64,000 nt of DNA from Bacteroidota bacterium (GCA_025963775.1 JAOQAD010000040.1:62001-126000); one strand, 5' to 3'; counted from the first letter of the stretch, positions 26,882 to 35,548 are shown. Made by a program: numbers and translations. The notes: generated from the sequence alone by a model not told the origin.

Positions 26882-26917
26882 AAATCCCCGCAGCATAACA
26901 CTGCGGAGATTTTTTTA
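26882..26917 (+). terminator. Terminator of the PorE-like gene
   Basis: The stem CCCGCAG/CTGCGG(A)G around CATAACA is followed by ATTTTTTT, 22 bases after the stop at 26860. Confidence 0.85.
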
Positions 26918-26937
26918 TTACCGGATTCCCTGTAGCT

Positions 26938-26971
26938 AAAAAGCCTGTAAGGATTCCCTTACAGGCTTTTT
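26938..26971 (-). terminator. Terminator of the coiled-coil lipoprotein gene
   Basis: AAAAAGCCTGTAAGG and CCTTACAGGCTTTTT form a perfect 15-bp stem around a four-base loop. It ends the minus-strand gene whose stop is at 27003 and could also work in the plus direction. Confidence 0.9.
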
Positions 26972-27002
26972 AACACAAACAAACAAAACAAATAGCCGAA
27001 AG

Positions 27003-27422
27003 CTATTTCACATTATTTTTACCAACGTCTTTCAACGAAGTTTTCATCTCATCCATATCGTGTTTGAACTCACGTTTAAAAGACTCCCATTTTTCATTGT
27101 CTTTATCATCATCCTTGTATGAATCGAGCCTTGCTCTCAGCTCTTTATTGCGCTGTTCAAGCGAATCGGCCTTACGCTCATACTGAGCACGCATTTCTTC
27201 TTTTTCATTTTTCAGGTTCGCGCGGTACGTTTCAATGGTCATGTCATTTTCACGTAAGTTGTTTTCAGACTCTTCCCTGAATTCGCGTCGTGCCTGATCC
27301 AGGTCTGCATTTGCGTCGGCTACATTTTCCTGTGCATTTTCAAGCTTTTGTTCCTTGGTCTGGCAGGAAGACATTACTGCCATGCCGGCAATAGCTGCAA
27401 CAATGATTGTTTTAGTTTTCAT
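27003..27422 (-). CDS. Coiled-coil lipoprotein
   Basis: A 139-residue protein with a lipoprotein signal (AAIAGMAVMSSC, Cys20). The rest is highly charged and predicted coiled coil (residues about 25-105, heptads in LENAQENVADANADLDQARREF and YERKADSLEQRNKELRARL), followed by an acidic and Lys-rich tail. It is probably anchored to the outer membrane as a spacer or tether. No family-specific function is known to me. It lies 54 bases downstream of the barrel gene with the same strand, possibly one operon. Confidence 0.75.
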   Translation of the reverse strand: MKTKTIIVAAIAGMAVMSSCQTKEQKLENAQENVADANADLDQARREFREESENNLRENDMTIETYRANLKNEKEEMRAQYERKADSLEQRNKELRARLDSYKDDDKDNEKWESFKREFKHDMDEMKTSLKDVGKNNVK

Positions 27423-27476
27423 GGTTTATTATTTAGGTTAATTTATTGGTTGGTTTTTAACGTTTGATTTCCCCAT

Positions 27477-28130
27477 TTAAAATCTGATGCCAACTGTACC
27501 CTGGAGCCATACATTTTTATAGGTCGGAGTGTTGGAAGTGCCGTCACCATTGTTTTGTTGCAGGTCAAAATTATAACGGCCGGAAAAAACAAAGCGGCTG
27601 ATGTTGATATCAAGTCCCACTGCAGCGCTTAAAATGTTCTTACGGATGTTATCGTTCCTGAACTCCTGCTCCTGGATAGCTGTATTATCGCCACCTTTTA
27701 AAATATCCGTCTGGTTAAAAAGGTAGGAATACTGCGGCCCTCCAACAATTGTGAGCACTGTCAAGGGTTTGAACTCGATCATCAGCGGCACATCGAGGTA
27801 AGTTGTGGTACGGCTGAGGTCATACGGATTGCCCGTTAATGTTCCCGTTGCATGAAATCCTTTCTGTGAGATCAGCGCTGCAGGCTGCACACCGAGATAT
27901 TTCCCAACAGGGACCGAAAAGAAAGCGCCCCCGGCAAAACCATATTTAGGCTCTGCTTTAAACTGCTCCCCACGCTCGTTATATACATTTGAATTATTTA
28001 TCCCGGCTTTTAATCCGAAGTGAAGCCTGTCGCGGCTGTCTCTTTTCTTTTCAGGCTGCTGTGCCGGCTCCTGCGCATTAGCTGCTCCAATCGATACAAA
28101 TAAAGCAACTGCAACTAATATCCTTTTCAT
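27477..28130 (-). CDS. Outer-membrane beta-barrel protein (porin family)
   Basis: A 217-residue protein with a signal peptide (ILVAVALFVSIGAANA) and eight or so amphipathic strands (LHFGLKAGINNSNVY, YGFAGGAFFSVPVGKYLGVQ, LDVPLMIEFK, FSGRYNFDLQ), ending WLQGTVGIRF with terminal Phe as usual for Bam substrates. It fits the OMP_b-brl_2 group of small barrels. Pore or binding role is unknown. Confidence 0.85.
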   Translation of the reverse strand: MKRILVAVALFVSIGAANAQEPAQQPEKKRDSRDRLHFGLKAGINNSNVYNERGEQFKAEPKYGFAGGAFFSVPVGKYLGVQPAALISQKGFHATGTLTGNPYDLSRTTTYLDVPLMIEFKPLTVLTIVGGPQYSYLFNQTDILKGGDNTAIQEQEFRNDNIRKNILSAAVGLDINISRFVFSGRYNFDLQQNNGDGTSNTPTYKNVWLQGTVGIRF

Positions 28131-28222
28131 GTTGTTTCTTATTTAATAGTTATTACTCATTCTTTTATGATGATAAAAAAAAACGTACCACCGCATTCAA
28201 AAGAATTGGAAGGCCGGGCCAT

Positions 28223-28238
28223 ACTGTGGAAACATTTC
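28223..28238 (+). promoter_or_regulatory. Copy of the GTGGAAACATTTC imperfect palindrome
   Basis: CTGTGGAAACATTTCCC at about 28224-28240 matches the element at 38524-38539 in 14 of 16 bases. It lies 38 bases upstream of a TGGCAT motif that precedes the membrane-tethered receiver gene. Confidence 0.35.
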
Positions 28239-28275
28239 CCTGCCAGCCATTGGTAAAGCTCCTGATTCTGCCTGC

Positions 28276-28281
28276 TGGCAT
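28276..28281 (+). promoter_or_regulatory. TGGCAT motif upstream of the membrane receiver gene
   Basis: TGGCAT followed by ATAATTTTAA lies 44 bases upstream of the ATG at 28321. It is a member of the recurring -24-like set. Confidence 0.35.
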
Positions 28282-28320
28282 ATAATTTTAAAAAGCAATT
28301 GTGCCTTTTAAACACAATTT

Positions 28321-28824
28321 ATGGACAAACAGCAACTGAACGTATTCATCGCGGATGAAGATAAGATCATGACAACCGCGCTACATGATGATCTCAAGAA
28401 ACAATTCGGATCGGGTATCAGCATTACCGTTTATAATGATGCAAAAACCTGCCTCGAGCACATTGATGACAACACTCATCTTGTGATCCTCGCCTACGAT
28501 TTTAAAAAGAAGACAGGGCCTTCCAACGGGCTGGAGCTCCTGAAGATCATTAAGAAAACACATCCTCTTACCGAAGTGGTGATCCACTCTTCCAATGACG
28601 ATATGCGTGTAGTGCTTCGCTCGATCCGTGCAGGTGCAAGGGGATATGTGGTAAAGGAAACAGATTCCTTTTCAAGGATCAGGGCCATCGTCCGCAGGCG
28701 GTTTACTGAACCGATCAGGAAGATCATCACCGAATTCGGTGTCAATAAATTCATCGCTGTTTTCGTCATCACATTTGTACTGATGGGAATTCTTGTCTAT
28801 ATCGCGGTAAACAAACGATTCTAA
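28321..28824 (+). CDS. Membrane-tethered receiver domain, atypical phospho-acceptor
   Basis: A 167-residue protein: a receiver fold (residues 5-125) followed by one membrane helix (about 145-163, FIAVFVITFVLMGILVYIA) and a short basic tail. The acidic pocket is present (ADED, residues 11-14), as are the switch Ser (VVIHSSND) and the conserved Lys (GYVVKETDS). At the end of strand 3, where relatives usually read ILDY, this protein reads VILAYDF: Ala58 sits at the usual Asp position, with Asp60 two residues on. It may be a pseudo-receiver or use Asp60. The helix lies at the C-terminus, so the receiver should face the cytoplasm. The gene is 25 bases ahead of the sorbosone dehydrogenase gene. Confidence 0.85.
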   Translation: MDKQQLNVFIADEDKIMTTALHDDLKKQFGSGISITVYNDAKTCLEHIDDNTHLVILAYDFKKKTGPSNGLELLKIIKKTHPLTEVVIHSSNDDMRVVLRSIRAGARGYVVKETDSFSRIRAIVRRRFTEPIRKIITEFGVNKFIAVFVITFVLMGILVYIAVNKRF

Positions 28825-28849
28825 TTATTACATTTTAATTTCCCGGCTT

Positions 28850-30133
28850 ATGAAAACTACATTATACGCAAGCTTACTATTATTTGCAGGCACCTTTCCT
28901 TCCGGGATCTCCGCCCAAAACAAAGCAACAGCAGACACGCTGCCTGCGCCCTATACTACAAAATCTGCAAAAAACTTTTGCGATGTGGTCGGTTGGAAAG
29001 ACGCGATGCCGAAAGCACCGGAAGGATTTACCGTGGATATTTATTCCGATGGCTTTGAGAACCCGCGCTGGACTTATGTCACACCTAACGGCGATGTGCT
29101 GGTGGCTGAAAGCAATTCAAATCACAGTTTTGTTGAACAGGTAGGCGGCACCATCATGGGCGCTGCCAAATCAAATAACCTGAGCCACAGTGCCGACCGG
29201 ATCACGCTGCTGAGGGATACAAATAAGGACGGTAAGCCCGATCAGAAAGAAACATTTTTAGAGAACCTGAATCAGCCCTTCGGAATGCTGATCATCGGCA
29301 AATGGCTGTATGTCGGCAATACAAACGCAGTTGTAAGGTATCCTTACACGGCCGGGCAGACACATATCAGCGAACAGCCTGAAAAGATCGTTGACCTTCC
29401 TGCAGGCGAGCACAACAGGCACTGGACAAGAAACATCATCACAAATGCCGACAGTTCGAAAATATACATTACAGTGGGATCGGGGAGCAACGTTGCAGAA
29501 TTCGGGATCGAAAACGAATTGTTGCGCGCTGACATCCTGGAAATGAATCCTGACGGAAGCGGCCTTAAAGTCTATGCTTCCGGGCTTCGTAATCCTGTAG
29601 GAATGGGATGGGCTCCCGGAACAAAAACACTGTGGACCGTTGTGAACGAACGCGATGAGCTTGGCGATAACTTAGTTCCCGATTATCTTACAGGCATCCA
29701 GCCCGGCGGATTTTACGGATGGCCGTATTGCTATTACGGGCAGCATGAGGATCCGAGAGTAAAGGAAACAAAGCCTGACCTTGTGAAAAAAGCCATCGTG
29801 CCTGACCTCGCACTTGGCTCTCATACGGCATCGCTCGGACTTGCATTCTATACAAAACAATCCTTCCCGAAAAAATACCAGGGTGGTGTTTTTATTGCAC
29901 AGCATGGTTCCTGGAACAGGTCCGTACTCTCAGGCTATAAAGTATTGTTTGTCCCATTTAAAAACGGAAAGCCTTCCGGGAAGCCGGAAGATTTCTTAAC
30001 GGGCTTCATTGCAAACCTCGAAAAGAACGAGGTACATGGAAGGCCCGTTGGAGTGACCATACTTCCCGATGGCTCTATGCTGGTGACCGATGATGTTACC
30101 AACACCATCTGGAGAGTCAGCGCAAAAAAATAA
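28850..30133 (+). CDS. PQQ-dependent glucose/sorbosone dehydrogenase family protein
   Basis: A 427-residue secreted protein with a signal peptide (LYASLLLFAGTFPSGISAQ) and a six-blade propeller of the sorbosone/glucose dehydrogenase family. Typical stretches are GFENPRWTYVTPNGDVLVAES, NLNQPFGMLIIGKWLYVGNT, SGLRNPVGMGWAPGTKTLWTVVNERDELGD and FIAQHGSWNRS. Members oxidise aldoses or related sugars in the periplasm with PQQ. No heme-binding CxxCH is present. Whether this organism makes PQQ cannot be judged from the window. It probably forms an operon with the receptor gene six bases downstream. Confidence 0.92.
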   Translation: MKTTLYASLLLFAGTFPSGISAQNKATADTLPAPYTTKSAKNFCDVVGWKDAMPKAPEGFTVDIYSDGFENPRWTYVTPNGDVLVAESNSNHSFVEQVGGTIMGAAKSNNLSHSADRITLLRDTNKDGKPDQKETFLENLNQPFGMLIIGKWLYVGNTNAVVRYPYTAGQTHISEQPEKIVDLPAGEHNRHWTRNIITNADSSKIYITVGSGSNVAEFGIENELLRADILEMNPDGSGLKVYASGLRNPVGMGWAPGTKTLWTVVNERDELGDNLVPDYLTGIQPGGFYGWPYCYYGQHEDPRVKETKPDLVKKAIVPDLALGSHTASLGLAFYTKQSFPKKYQGGVFIAQHGSWNRSVLSGYKVLFVPFKNGKPSGKPEDFLTGFIANLEKNEVHGRPVGVTILPDGSMLVTDDVTNTIWRVSAKK

Positions 30134-30139
30134 ATCCTC

Positions 30140-32197
30140 ATGAAAAAGGTTACTTTTCTTCTTTTCATTTTCCTGGTTTTTACCGCTGCGATGAAAAGTC
30201 AAAACATCGCAGACACAACTGTCGGGCTTAAAGAAGTGACTATTGCCATTTATCCCGGCAAGCCTTTGCTGCTTCATTCTGCAGTTTCTGTTTCATCGCT
30301 CAGCGAACAGGAATTAAAAGATCATCCGTCCTCTTCCTTCCTGCCAGCTTTAAATACATTACCGGGTGTACGCATGGAAGAGCGTTCTCCCGGCAGCTAC
30401 AGGCTTTCTGTGCGCGGCAGCCTGCTTCGCTCTCCTTTCGGGATCCGCAATATCAAAGTGTACATGGATGAATTTTTACTGACAGACGGCGGAGGCAACA
30501 CGTACCTTAATTTAATTGATGCGAAAGCTATTAAAACCGTGCAGGTGCTGAAGGGGCCGGAAGGCAGTATGTTCGGCGCAAATACAGGCGGCGTGGTGGT
30601 GCTCGGCACAGAAAGCAAAGACTCATCAACAGCCAGCCTTGCTTTATCATCCGGCTCCTACGGGCTTCTCAACGGCCATGTTGCTTTACAAAAACAATGG
30701 AAAAAATATTCGATCCAGCTGGATCAGTCATACATGCACTCAGACGGCTACCGCAGGAACAGCGCACTTGAACGGAACTATACGCGGTTGCTGCAGCAAT
30801 TCAGGTATGCTAAAGGAACATTGAAATTGTTATTCCTCGGATCGCAGTTGCATTATGAAACACCGGGCGGGCTGACGCTTTCACAATACCAGGAAGATCC
30901 GCGGCAGGCAAGGCCGGCAACGAGCAAAACACCCGGCGCTGAAGAGCAGAAGGCGGGCATCTACAACACCACCGCTTATGGCGGGATCTCCAATGAAGTG
31001 CAATTACTGCCGCAGCTGAAGCATGTGATCACATTGTTTGGCAGCTACACCGATTTTAAAAACCCCTTCATCACCAATTATGAAATGCGCTTTGAGAACA
31101 CTGCAGGCTTGCGCACTTATTTTTCGCTCAGTGAAAATTTCGGGATCATGAAGATCAACTGGAATGCAGGCTTCGAATGTGAGCAAACCCGCAGCCTGAT
31201 CTCTAATTTCAAAAACAACAAAGGCACAAAGGACCAGCTGATGGCAAAGGATGACCTTACTGCCGGGAATTATTTTTATTTCAGCCAGCTCAGCATGCTC
31301 ATCTCGACAAGGCTTCAACTGGAAATAGCAGCGAGCCTCAATAATTATTACTACCGTTATAAAAATATTTTTCCATCGGATGAAACCGGTGTAAGCACGA
31401 AAAGGCTGAACACACAGCTGCTTCCGAGGGCAGGGATCAGCTATCGCATTGTAAACAATCTTGTATGGAGGGCATCTGCCAGCAAGGGTTACTCTCCTCC
31501 AACCATCGCAGAAATCAGGCCTTCCGACAACACGATCTATGAGAACCTTCAATCTGAATACGGCTGGAATTATGAAACAGGATTTCGTTACCAGGCCCTA
31601 AACCACCGATGGGAAGCGGATCTTGCCTTTTTTAGGTTTGACCTCCGGGATGCTATTGTAAGAAGGACCAACACCGACGGCGCTGAATACTTTGTAAATG
31701 CAGGCGGTACAAAGCAGCAGGGAATTGAGTTTCAATCCGCCCTGCAATTAATAAAGAAAAGGCCATCCGGGTTTTTAAGAGCTTCTAAATTTTATAACGG
31801 CTTCACCTGGTATGACTTTCATTTTTCACACTACCAGCTAAATGCTGCCGATTACTCAGGAAATGAGCTGACAGGCGTTCCCATGTATACAGCAAATGCA
31901 GGGATCAAAGCGGAATTTCCTTTTGATCTCAGCCTGTTCCTGAATTACAATTACGTTGAAAGGATCCCGCTCTCCGATGATAACTTATTTTATTCGGAGC
32001 CTTATCACCTGCTCGCATTGAAAGCCGGCTGGAGCTATCGCTTCCGGAACAAAACAAGCCTGGAAGTATTTGCCGGGGCGGATAATCTCACAGATATAAC
32101 ATACAGCGCAGGGAACGATCTGAATGCGGCCGGGGGAAGATTCTACAATGCTGCTCCCCGCAGGAGCTTTTACGGCGGCATTTCTATAAATTTATGA
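30140..32197 (+). CDS. TonB-dependent outer-membrane receptor (siderophore type)
   Basis: A 685-residue receptor with a signal peptide (FLLFIFLVFTAAMKSQ), a possible TonB box near GLKEVTIAIYPG, a plug (about 45-165, LPALNTLPGVRMEERSPGSYRLSVRGSLLR, VQVLKGPEGSMFGANTGGVVV) and a 22-strand-type barrel to the C-terminus. It has no carboxypeptidase-like N-terminal extension, so it is closer to siderophore/FecA-type receptors than to SusC. The next gene overlaps its stop (ATGA) and encodes an iron-permease-like protein, consistent with iron uptake, though the substrate is inferred. Confidence 0.92.
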   Translation: MKKVTFLLFIFLVFTAAMKSQNIADTTVGLKEVTIAIYPGKPLLLHSAVSVSSLSEQELKDHPSSSFLPALNTLPGVRMEERSPGSYRLSVRGSLLRSPFGIRNIKVYMDEFLLTDGGGNTYLNLIDAKAIKTVQVLKGPEGSMFGANTGGVVVLGTESKDSSTASLALSSGSYGLLNGHVALQKQWKKYSIQLDQSYMHSDGYRRNSALERNYTRLLQQFRYAKGTLKLLFLGSQLHYETPGGLTLSQYQEDPRQARPATSKTPGAEEQKAGIYNTTAYGGISNEVQLLPQLKHVITLFGSYTDFKNPFITNYEMRFENTAGLRTYFSLSENFGIMKINWNAGFECEQTRSLISNFKNNKGTKDQLMAKDDLTAGNYFYFSQLSMLISTRLQLEIAASLNNYYYRYKNIFPSDETGVSTKRLNTQLLPRAGISYRIVNNLVWRASASKGYSPPTIAEIRPSDNTIYENLQSEYGWNYETGFRYQALNHRWEADLAFFRFDLRDAIVRRTNTDGAEYFVNAGGTKQQGIEFQSALQLIKKRPSGFLRASKFYNGFTWYDFHFSHYQLNAADYSGNELTGVPMYTANAGIKAEFPFDLSLFLNYNYVERIPLSDDNLFYSEPYHLLALKAGWSYRFRNKTSLEVFAGADNLTDITYSAGNDLNAAGGRFYNAAPRRSFYGGISINL

Positions 32198-32691
32198 TGA
32201 TGAAAAAAATAGTAAAAAAAGACAAGAATTTCAAGAATAGTTTTTTCGAGCGCTTTGCAGCAAGTGTAACAAAAGCGACCGGCAGCACCCCGGCATTCCT
32301 CATAGCGCTCCTGCTGGTGCTGGTATGGCTGTTCACCGGCCCGATCTTCGATTACTCGGAGACCTGGCAGCTGGTGATCAACACCGGCACCACCATCATC
32401 ACCTTCCTGATGGTATTCCTGATCCAGAAATCACAGAACAAGGATTCGCTGGCGATCCAGCTGAAGCTGAATGAGCTGGTGGCAGCGCATGAATATGCAA
32501 GCAACCGCCTTGTGAATGTAGAGGACATGACAGAAGATGAATTGAAGACCATTCAGAAATACTACAGGAAGCTCAGCCAGTTCTCCAAGGAGGAACAAAA
32601 CCTTCAGAAATCACATTCCATTGATGAAGCGGAGGAAAACCAGGAAGAGAAAAATAAAGCAGGCAACAAACATCCCAAAAAGAAAAAATGA
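32194..32691 (+). CDS. Low-affinity iron permease family protein
   Basis: A 165-residue membrane protein. The N-terminal half matches the Fet4-like iron permease family: FFERFAASVTKATGSTPAFLIALLLVLVWLFTGPIF, then a second helix with TGTTIITFLMVFLIQKSQNKDSLAIQLKLNELV. Two membrane helices are seen. The last 60 residues are charged and end in a Lys-rich tail. Its start overlaps the TonB receptor stop, so the two are coupled. Three in-frame Met codons begin the gene; the first is used here. Whether the bacterial members move iron is not established. Confidence 0.88.
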   Translation: MMMKKIVKKDKNFKNSFFERFAASVTKATGSTPAFLIALLLVLVWLFTGPIFDYSETWQLVINTGTTIITFLMVFLIQKSQNKDSLAIQLKLNELVAAHEYASNRLVNVEDMTEDELKTIQKYYRKLSQFSKEEQNLQKSHSIDEAEENQEEKNKAGNKHPKKKK

Positions 32692-32695
32692 GCAT

Positions 32696-32726
32696 AAAAA
32701 AGGCTTCTGAAAAGAAGCCTTTTTTA
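32696..32726. terminator. Bidirectional terminator
   Basis: AAAAAGGCTTCT and AGAAGCCTTTTT form a 12-bp stem around GAAA. It lies just after the permease stop (32691) and just before the rpoN stop (32741), so it serves both convergent genes. Confidence 0.92.
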
Positions 32727-32740
32727 TAAGGTTATAGGAT

Positions 32741-34186
32741 TTAGTTGAGTACCATTTGTTCTTTCTTACGCATTGTGCTGTTTGGGATTCCAAGCAGCTC
32801 ACGGTATTTTACAACGGTCCTTCTTGCAATATTCACATCTTTCTGCTTCAGCAGGTTCATGATATCGGTATCGGAAAGAGGCTTCTGTTTGTTTTCATCT
32901 TTCACTATTTTCTGAATCAGGTCCTGCACCTGGATCGCTGTTGAAGGCGAAGCATCCGAATCGGAAACAAGGGCGCGCATAAACAGGTTTTTCAGGCTGA
33001 AGATCCCGAATGGGGTTTGTACGTGCTTGTTACTCGTGATCCTGGAGATGGTGCTGATATCATAACCGGTACGGTTGGAAATATCCTGCAGGATCATCGG
33101 GCGCAATTCCTGGATGTCGCCGCTTTTAAAGAAATCCGGCTGCATCTGTACGATCACGTTGATGATCTTCATCATCGTGGTTTCTCTTTCTTTCAATGCA
33201 TTGATCAGGACATTGGCATCGGAAACAAGCGTTTGAAAATAATTCTCCGCCTGTTTTTTCTCGTTCTGGGTGGAGACCGATAATGACTGGCTTGAAAATT
33301 CAGGATTTACCCGCAGCTTTGTAAACTCTGAGGATGTAAGGGCGATGTACAGGTCGGCATCCTCGATGGAAACCTCGAAGTCGGGAATGATCTGCTCTTT
33401 GATCAGCTCATACTTGTTTGCTTCGGTGATCGGTTTTGGATTTAGTTTTTTTATGTAGTTCATACAATTTTCAAATTCTTCGGCGGAGATGCCAAGCTCA
33501 TTTTTAATTTTCTGAAAATTCTTCTGTACAAAATTCTGGTAGTGGTCTTCGAAAATGCGGATGCAGTGTTCTCTTGTATCGCATTTTTTTGTTTTTCTTT
33601 TTAACTGGATCAGCAGGCATTCGTGAAGGCTGCGGGCACCAACGCCGGCAGGCTCACATTTCTGAAGGATCGCCAGTGCGGTTTCCATTTCATCTTCCTG
33701 CATCATCTTGCCTTTTAAAAAAGCATAATCATCGATAACGTCCCCTACCTCTCTCCTGAGGTAACCGTCGTCATCAAGCTCATCAACCAGGTAACACACA
33801 ATATTCACCATCTCTTCACTGAGGTGCATCATGTGGATCTGCTCCTTCAGGTTTTCCTGTAAAGAGCTGAATTGGATCACCGGTGCCTCGTAATAATCTT
33901 CGTTGGAAACCGGTTGTTTATAATTTTTTTCGAACAGGTCCTCATCGTCCTTGTTCCACATAAGTTCATTGTCAAATTCAGTTTCTGCCTGTGTTTCCGG
34001 CTCCTCCTGGACATCTTCCTTATCTTCCGTTTCGAGCACAGGGTTCTGCTCCAGTTCGTTGGCTATATATTCCTGCAGCGCATACCCGGATAAATGCATG
34101 ATATGCATCAGCTTCATGTGCTGCTGAGACATATAATATCCGCGCTTTAACTGCTGGCTTTGTTTCTGATTTTGCTGTTGATTCAT
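32741..34186 (-). CDS. rpoN: RNA polymerase sigma-54 factor
   Basis: A 481-residue sigma-54, counted from the ATG complementary to 34184-34186; an earlier in-frame Met at 34222 has no family similarity. Region I is Gln-rich (NQQQNQKQSQQLK, MSQQHMKLMHIMHLSGYALQEYIANELEQNPVLE), region II is acidic (EDKEDVQEEPETQAETEFDNEL), then the core-binding domain (VNIVCYLVDELDDDGYL), the helix-turn-helix (DISNRTGYDISTISRITSNKHVQTPFGIFSLKNLF) and the RpoN box ARRTVVKYRE near the C-terminus, which contacts the -24 promoter element. It needs an AAA+ activator; one is encoded at 62306-63784. Confidence 0.96.
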   Translation of the reverse strand: MNQQQNQKQSQQLKRGYYMSQQHMKLMHIMHLSGYALQEYIANELEQNPVLETEDKEDVQEEPETQAETEFDNELMWNKDDEDLFEKNYKQPVSNEDYYEAPVIQFSSLQENLKEQIHMMHLSEEMVNIVCYLVDELDDDGYLRREVGDVIDDYAFLKGKMMQEDEMETALAILQKCEPAGVGARSLHECLLIQLKRKTKKCDTREHCIRIFEDHYQNFVQKNFQKIKNELGISAEEFENCMNYIKKLNPKPITEANKYELIKEQIIPDFEVSIEDADLYIALTSSEFTKLRVNPEFSSQSLSVSTQNEKKQAENYFQTLVSDANVLINALKERETTMMKIINVIVQMQPDFFKSGDIQELRPMILQDISNRTGYDISTISRITSNKHVQTPFGIFSLKNLFMRALVSDSDASPSTAIQVQDLIQKIVKDENKQKPLSDTDIMNLLKQKDVNIARRTVVKYRELLGIPNSTMRKKEQMVLN

Positions 34187-34256
34187 AAAATTGAAAATTA
34201 AAATGTATGTAATGAATTGCACAAGGCAATTAGTTATTCCTGCAATTCAATTTCGA

Positions 34257-34643
34257 TTATGCTTCAGCCTCAGCTTTTTTAGGCATGAACCTCGCGATCA
34301 TATCGCTGATCCATCCTGCAATTTTTGGTTTGTTATCCTCTGCAACATTGCTTGCAACATTTTTTGCAAGGTAGGGTACAATAAGTTTTGTAATAAAACC
34401 TGAATTTCTCAGGAGAACATTTTTAACCAGCGCGCTTGTTAAAAATCCAACGGAACTTCCAACCACGCTGTTATCCTTGCTGGCAAGGAACTTACCTGCC
34501 CCTTTTGCAAGGCTATGGAACGGCTTGAGCTGTTCCTTGATCTCGTTGAAATTAGTTTTGATCTCCGTTTCCAGGAATGCCTTGCGCATGTATAGCCGCT
34601 GGCGCTCTTCCTTCAGTTCCGCAAGTGTATTAATTGTTCTCAT
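34257..34643 (-). CDS. Small protein downstream of holin-X-like gene
   Basis: A 128-residue protein from the ATG complementary to 34641-34643. The first half is helical and charged (ELKEERQRLYMRKAFLETEI). The second half has two weakly hydrophobic segments (SSVGFLTSALVKNVLL and FITKLIVPYLAKNVA) and a basic/acidic tail. Its start overlaps the preceding gene by 14 bases. I do not recognise the family; it completes the three-gene envelope-stress-type operon. Confidence 0.7.
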   Translation of the reverse strand: MRTINTLAELKEERQRLYMRKAFLETEIKTNFNEIKEQLKPFHSLAKGAGKFLASKDNSVVGSSVGFLTSALVKNVLLRNSGFITKLIVPYLAKNVASNVAEDNKPKIAGWISDMIARFMPKKAEAEA

Positions 34644-34980
34644 GAAATGTGATTTTTTTAAGAATGGCATTAATGATTGGCATCTTGATCCACTTATCCC
34701 TGTTCAGGAATAAGACCAGGGCTACCAGCAAATAAAAACCCGCAATAGAAAAAAAGCCTATGGAAGGGCTGTGAAGATATTCTCCGAGAGACCATGCTGC
34801 TCCGACACTAAGAAACAACAGTATAAATAAACCCAGCGTTCCCAGAATTACAGCTGAAGCCATGGATGAAATTACGTTTGTTGCTTTGTCCTGTGTATTC
34901 AGGACAACAATGTCAAGGCGTGTTTCCGCATAGTCTTTGATGTCGGTAAACATCTTTTCCAGTTTATTTGTCTCTTCCAT
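34630..34980 (-). CDS. Phage holin / YqjE family membrane protein
   Basis: A 116-residue protein with an amphipathic N-terminus (TDIKDYAETRLDIVVLNTQDKA) and two membrane helices (about 43-67, VILGTLGLFILLFLSVGAAWSLGEYL, and 72-92, IGFFSIAGFYLLVALVLFLN). This is the holin-X/YqjE layout, found beside YtxH-type genes in many bacteria. Despite the name it is not a phage gene here. Role in stress or membrane adaptation is inferred from association only. Confidence 0.82.
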   Translation of the reverse strand: MEETNKLEKMFTDIKDYAETRLDIVVLNTQDKATNVISSMASAVILGTLGLFILLFLSVGAAWSLGEYLHSPSIGFFSIAGFYLLVALVLFLNRDKWIKMPIINAILKKITFHENN

Positions 34981-35001
34981 AGGTTTTTTCAGAATTAAAA
35001 A

Positions 35002-35316
35002 TTAGTGTGAGTGGTTTGATGTTGATGAAGCAACAGTTGAAGCAGTTTGTTTTGCTTTGTTTTTCATGCTGTTCAGCTCATCTTCTGCTTTACCTTTCAG
35101 CTCATCTGCTTTCGTCATAGCTTTGTCTTTTAATCCCGCTAACATTTCTTTTCCTTCTCCGATTTTCTCTGTAAGCTCATCAATAAGATCGCCTGCATTA
35201 TCGGAGATCTTCTGCCTTAATTCGCTTCCTTTGCTTGGAGCAAATAATAATCCTAATACCGCGCCTGCTGCTGCACCGAGCACCAATGCGCCTAAAACTT
35301 TTCCATTGTCTGACAT
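35002..35316 (-). CDS. YtxH-domain protein
   Basis: A 104-residue protein with one glycine-rich membrane helix (GKVLGALVLGAAAGAVLGLLFAP) followed by the family phrase KGSELRQKISD and a long charged helical tail (KADELKGKAEDELNSMKNKAKQT) reminiscent of LEA-like repeats. YtxH proteins are general-stress proteins in Bacillus and relatives. It is the first gene of a three-gene operon. The leader carries CGGCAC about 60 bases upstream and the A-rich stretch AAACAATTTAAAAAA shared with the gene at 41650-42015. Confidence 0.88.
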   Translation of the reverse strand: MSDNGKVLGALVLGAAAGAVLGLLFAPSKGSELRQKISDNAGDLIDELTEKIGEGKEMLAGLKDKAMTKADELKGKAEDELNSMKNKAKQTASTVASSTSNHSH

Positions 35317-35372
35317 AGTGTTTTTATTTTTTAAATTGTTTTTATAAATTTTACTCTGACAAAAGAATAATC

Positions 35373-35378
35373 GTGCCG
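35373..35378 (-). promoter_or_regulatory. CGGCAC motif upstream of the YtxH operon
   Basis: On the minus strand, CGGCAC followed by GATTATTCTTTTG, about 60 bases upstream of the ATG at 35316. One mismatch to the recurring TGGCAC word. Confidence 0.25.
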
Positions 35379-35508
35379 AACTGAAAAGCCTTTAAATTCA
35401 AGGGATATGCGGCTTAAACCGAGTAAGCTAATCAACAGTGTGTAGAATTAATTACCATTAAACCGGGATAAAGGCAGGAGAAAGTCATGAATAACCCCTC
35501 TGAAAAAA

Positions 35509-35514
35509 GGGCAC
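35509..35514 (+). promoter_or_regulatory. GGGCAC motif upstream of the Mla operon
   Basis: GGGCAC followed by TGCTTTTGAAC lies 39 bases ahead of the ATG at 35549. TTGA at the -12-like position is one base from the sigma-54 TTGC. Confidence 0.3.
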
Positions 35515-35548
35515 TGCTTTTGAACTTATAGGTACAATCATAAAAAAA

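Noticed and set aside
34630-34980. Holin-like gene as evidence of a prophage
   Set aside because: Holin-X/YqjE proteins beside YtxH are a common chromosomal stress operon; no other phage gene is present.
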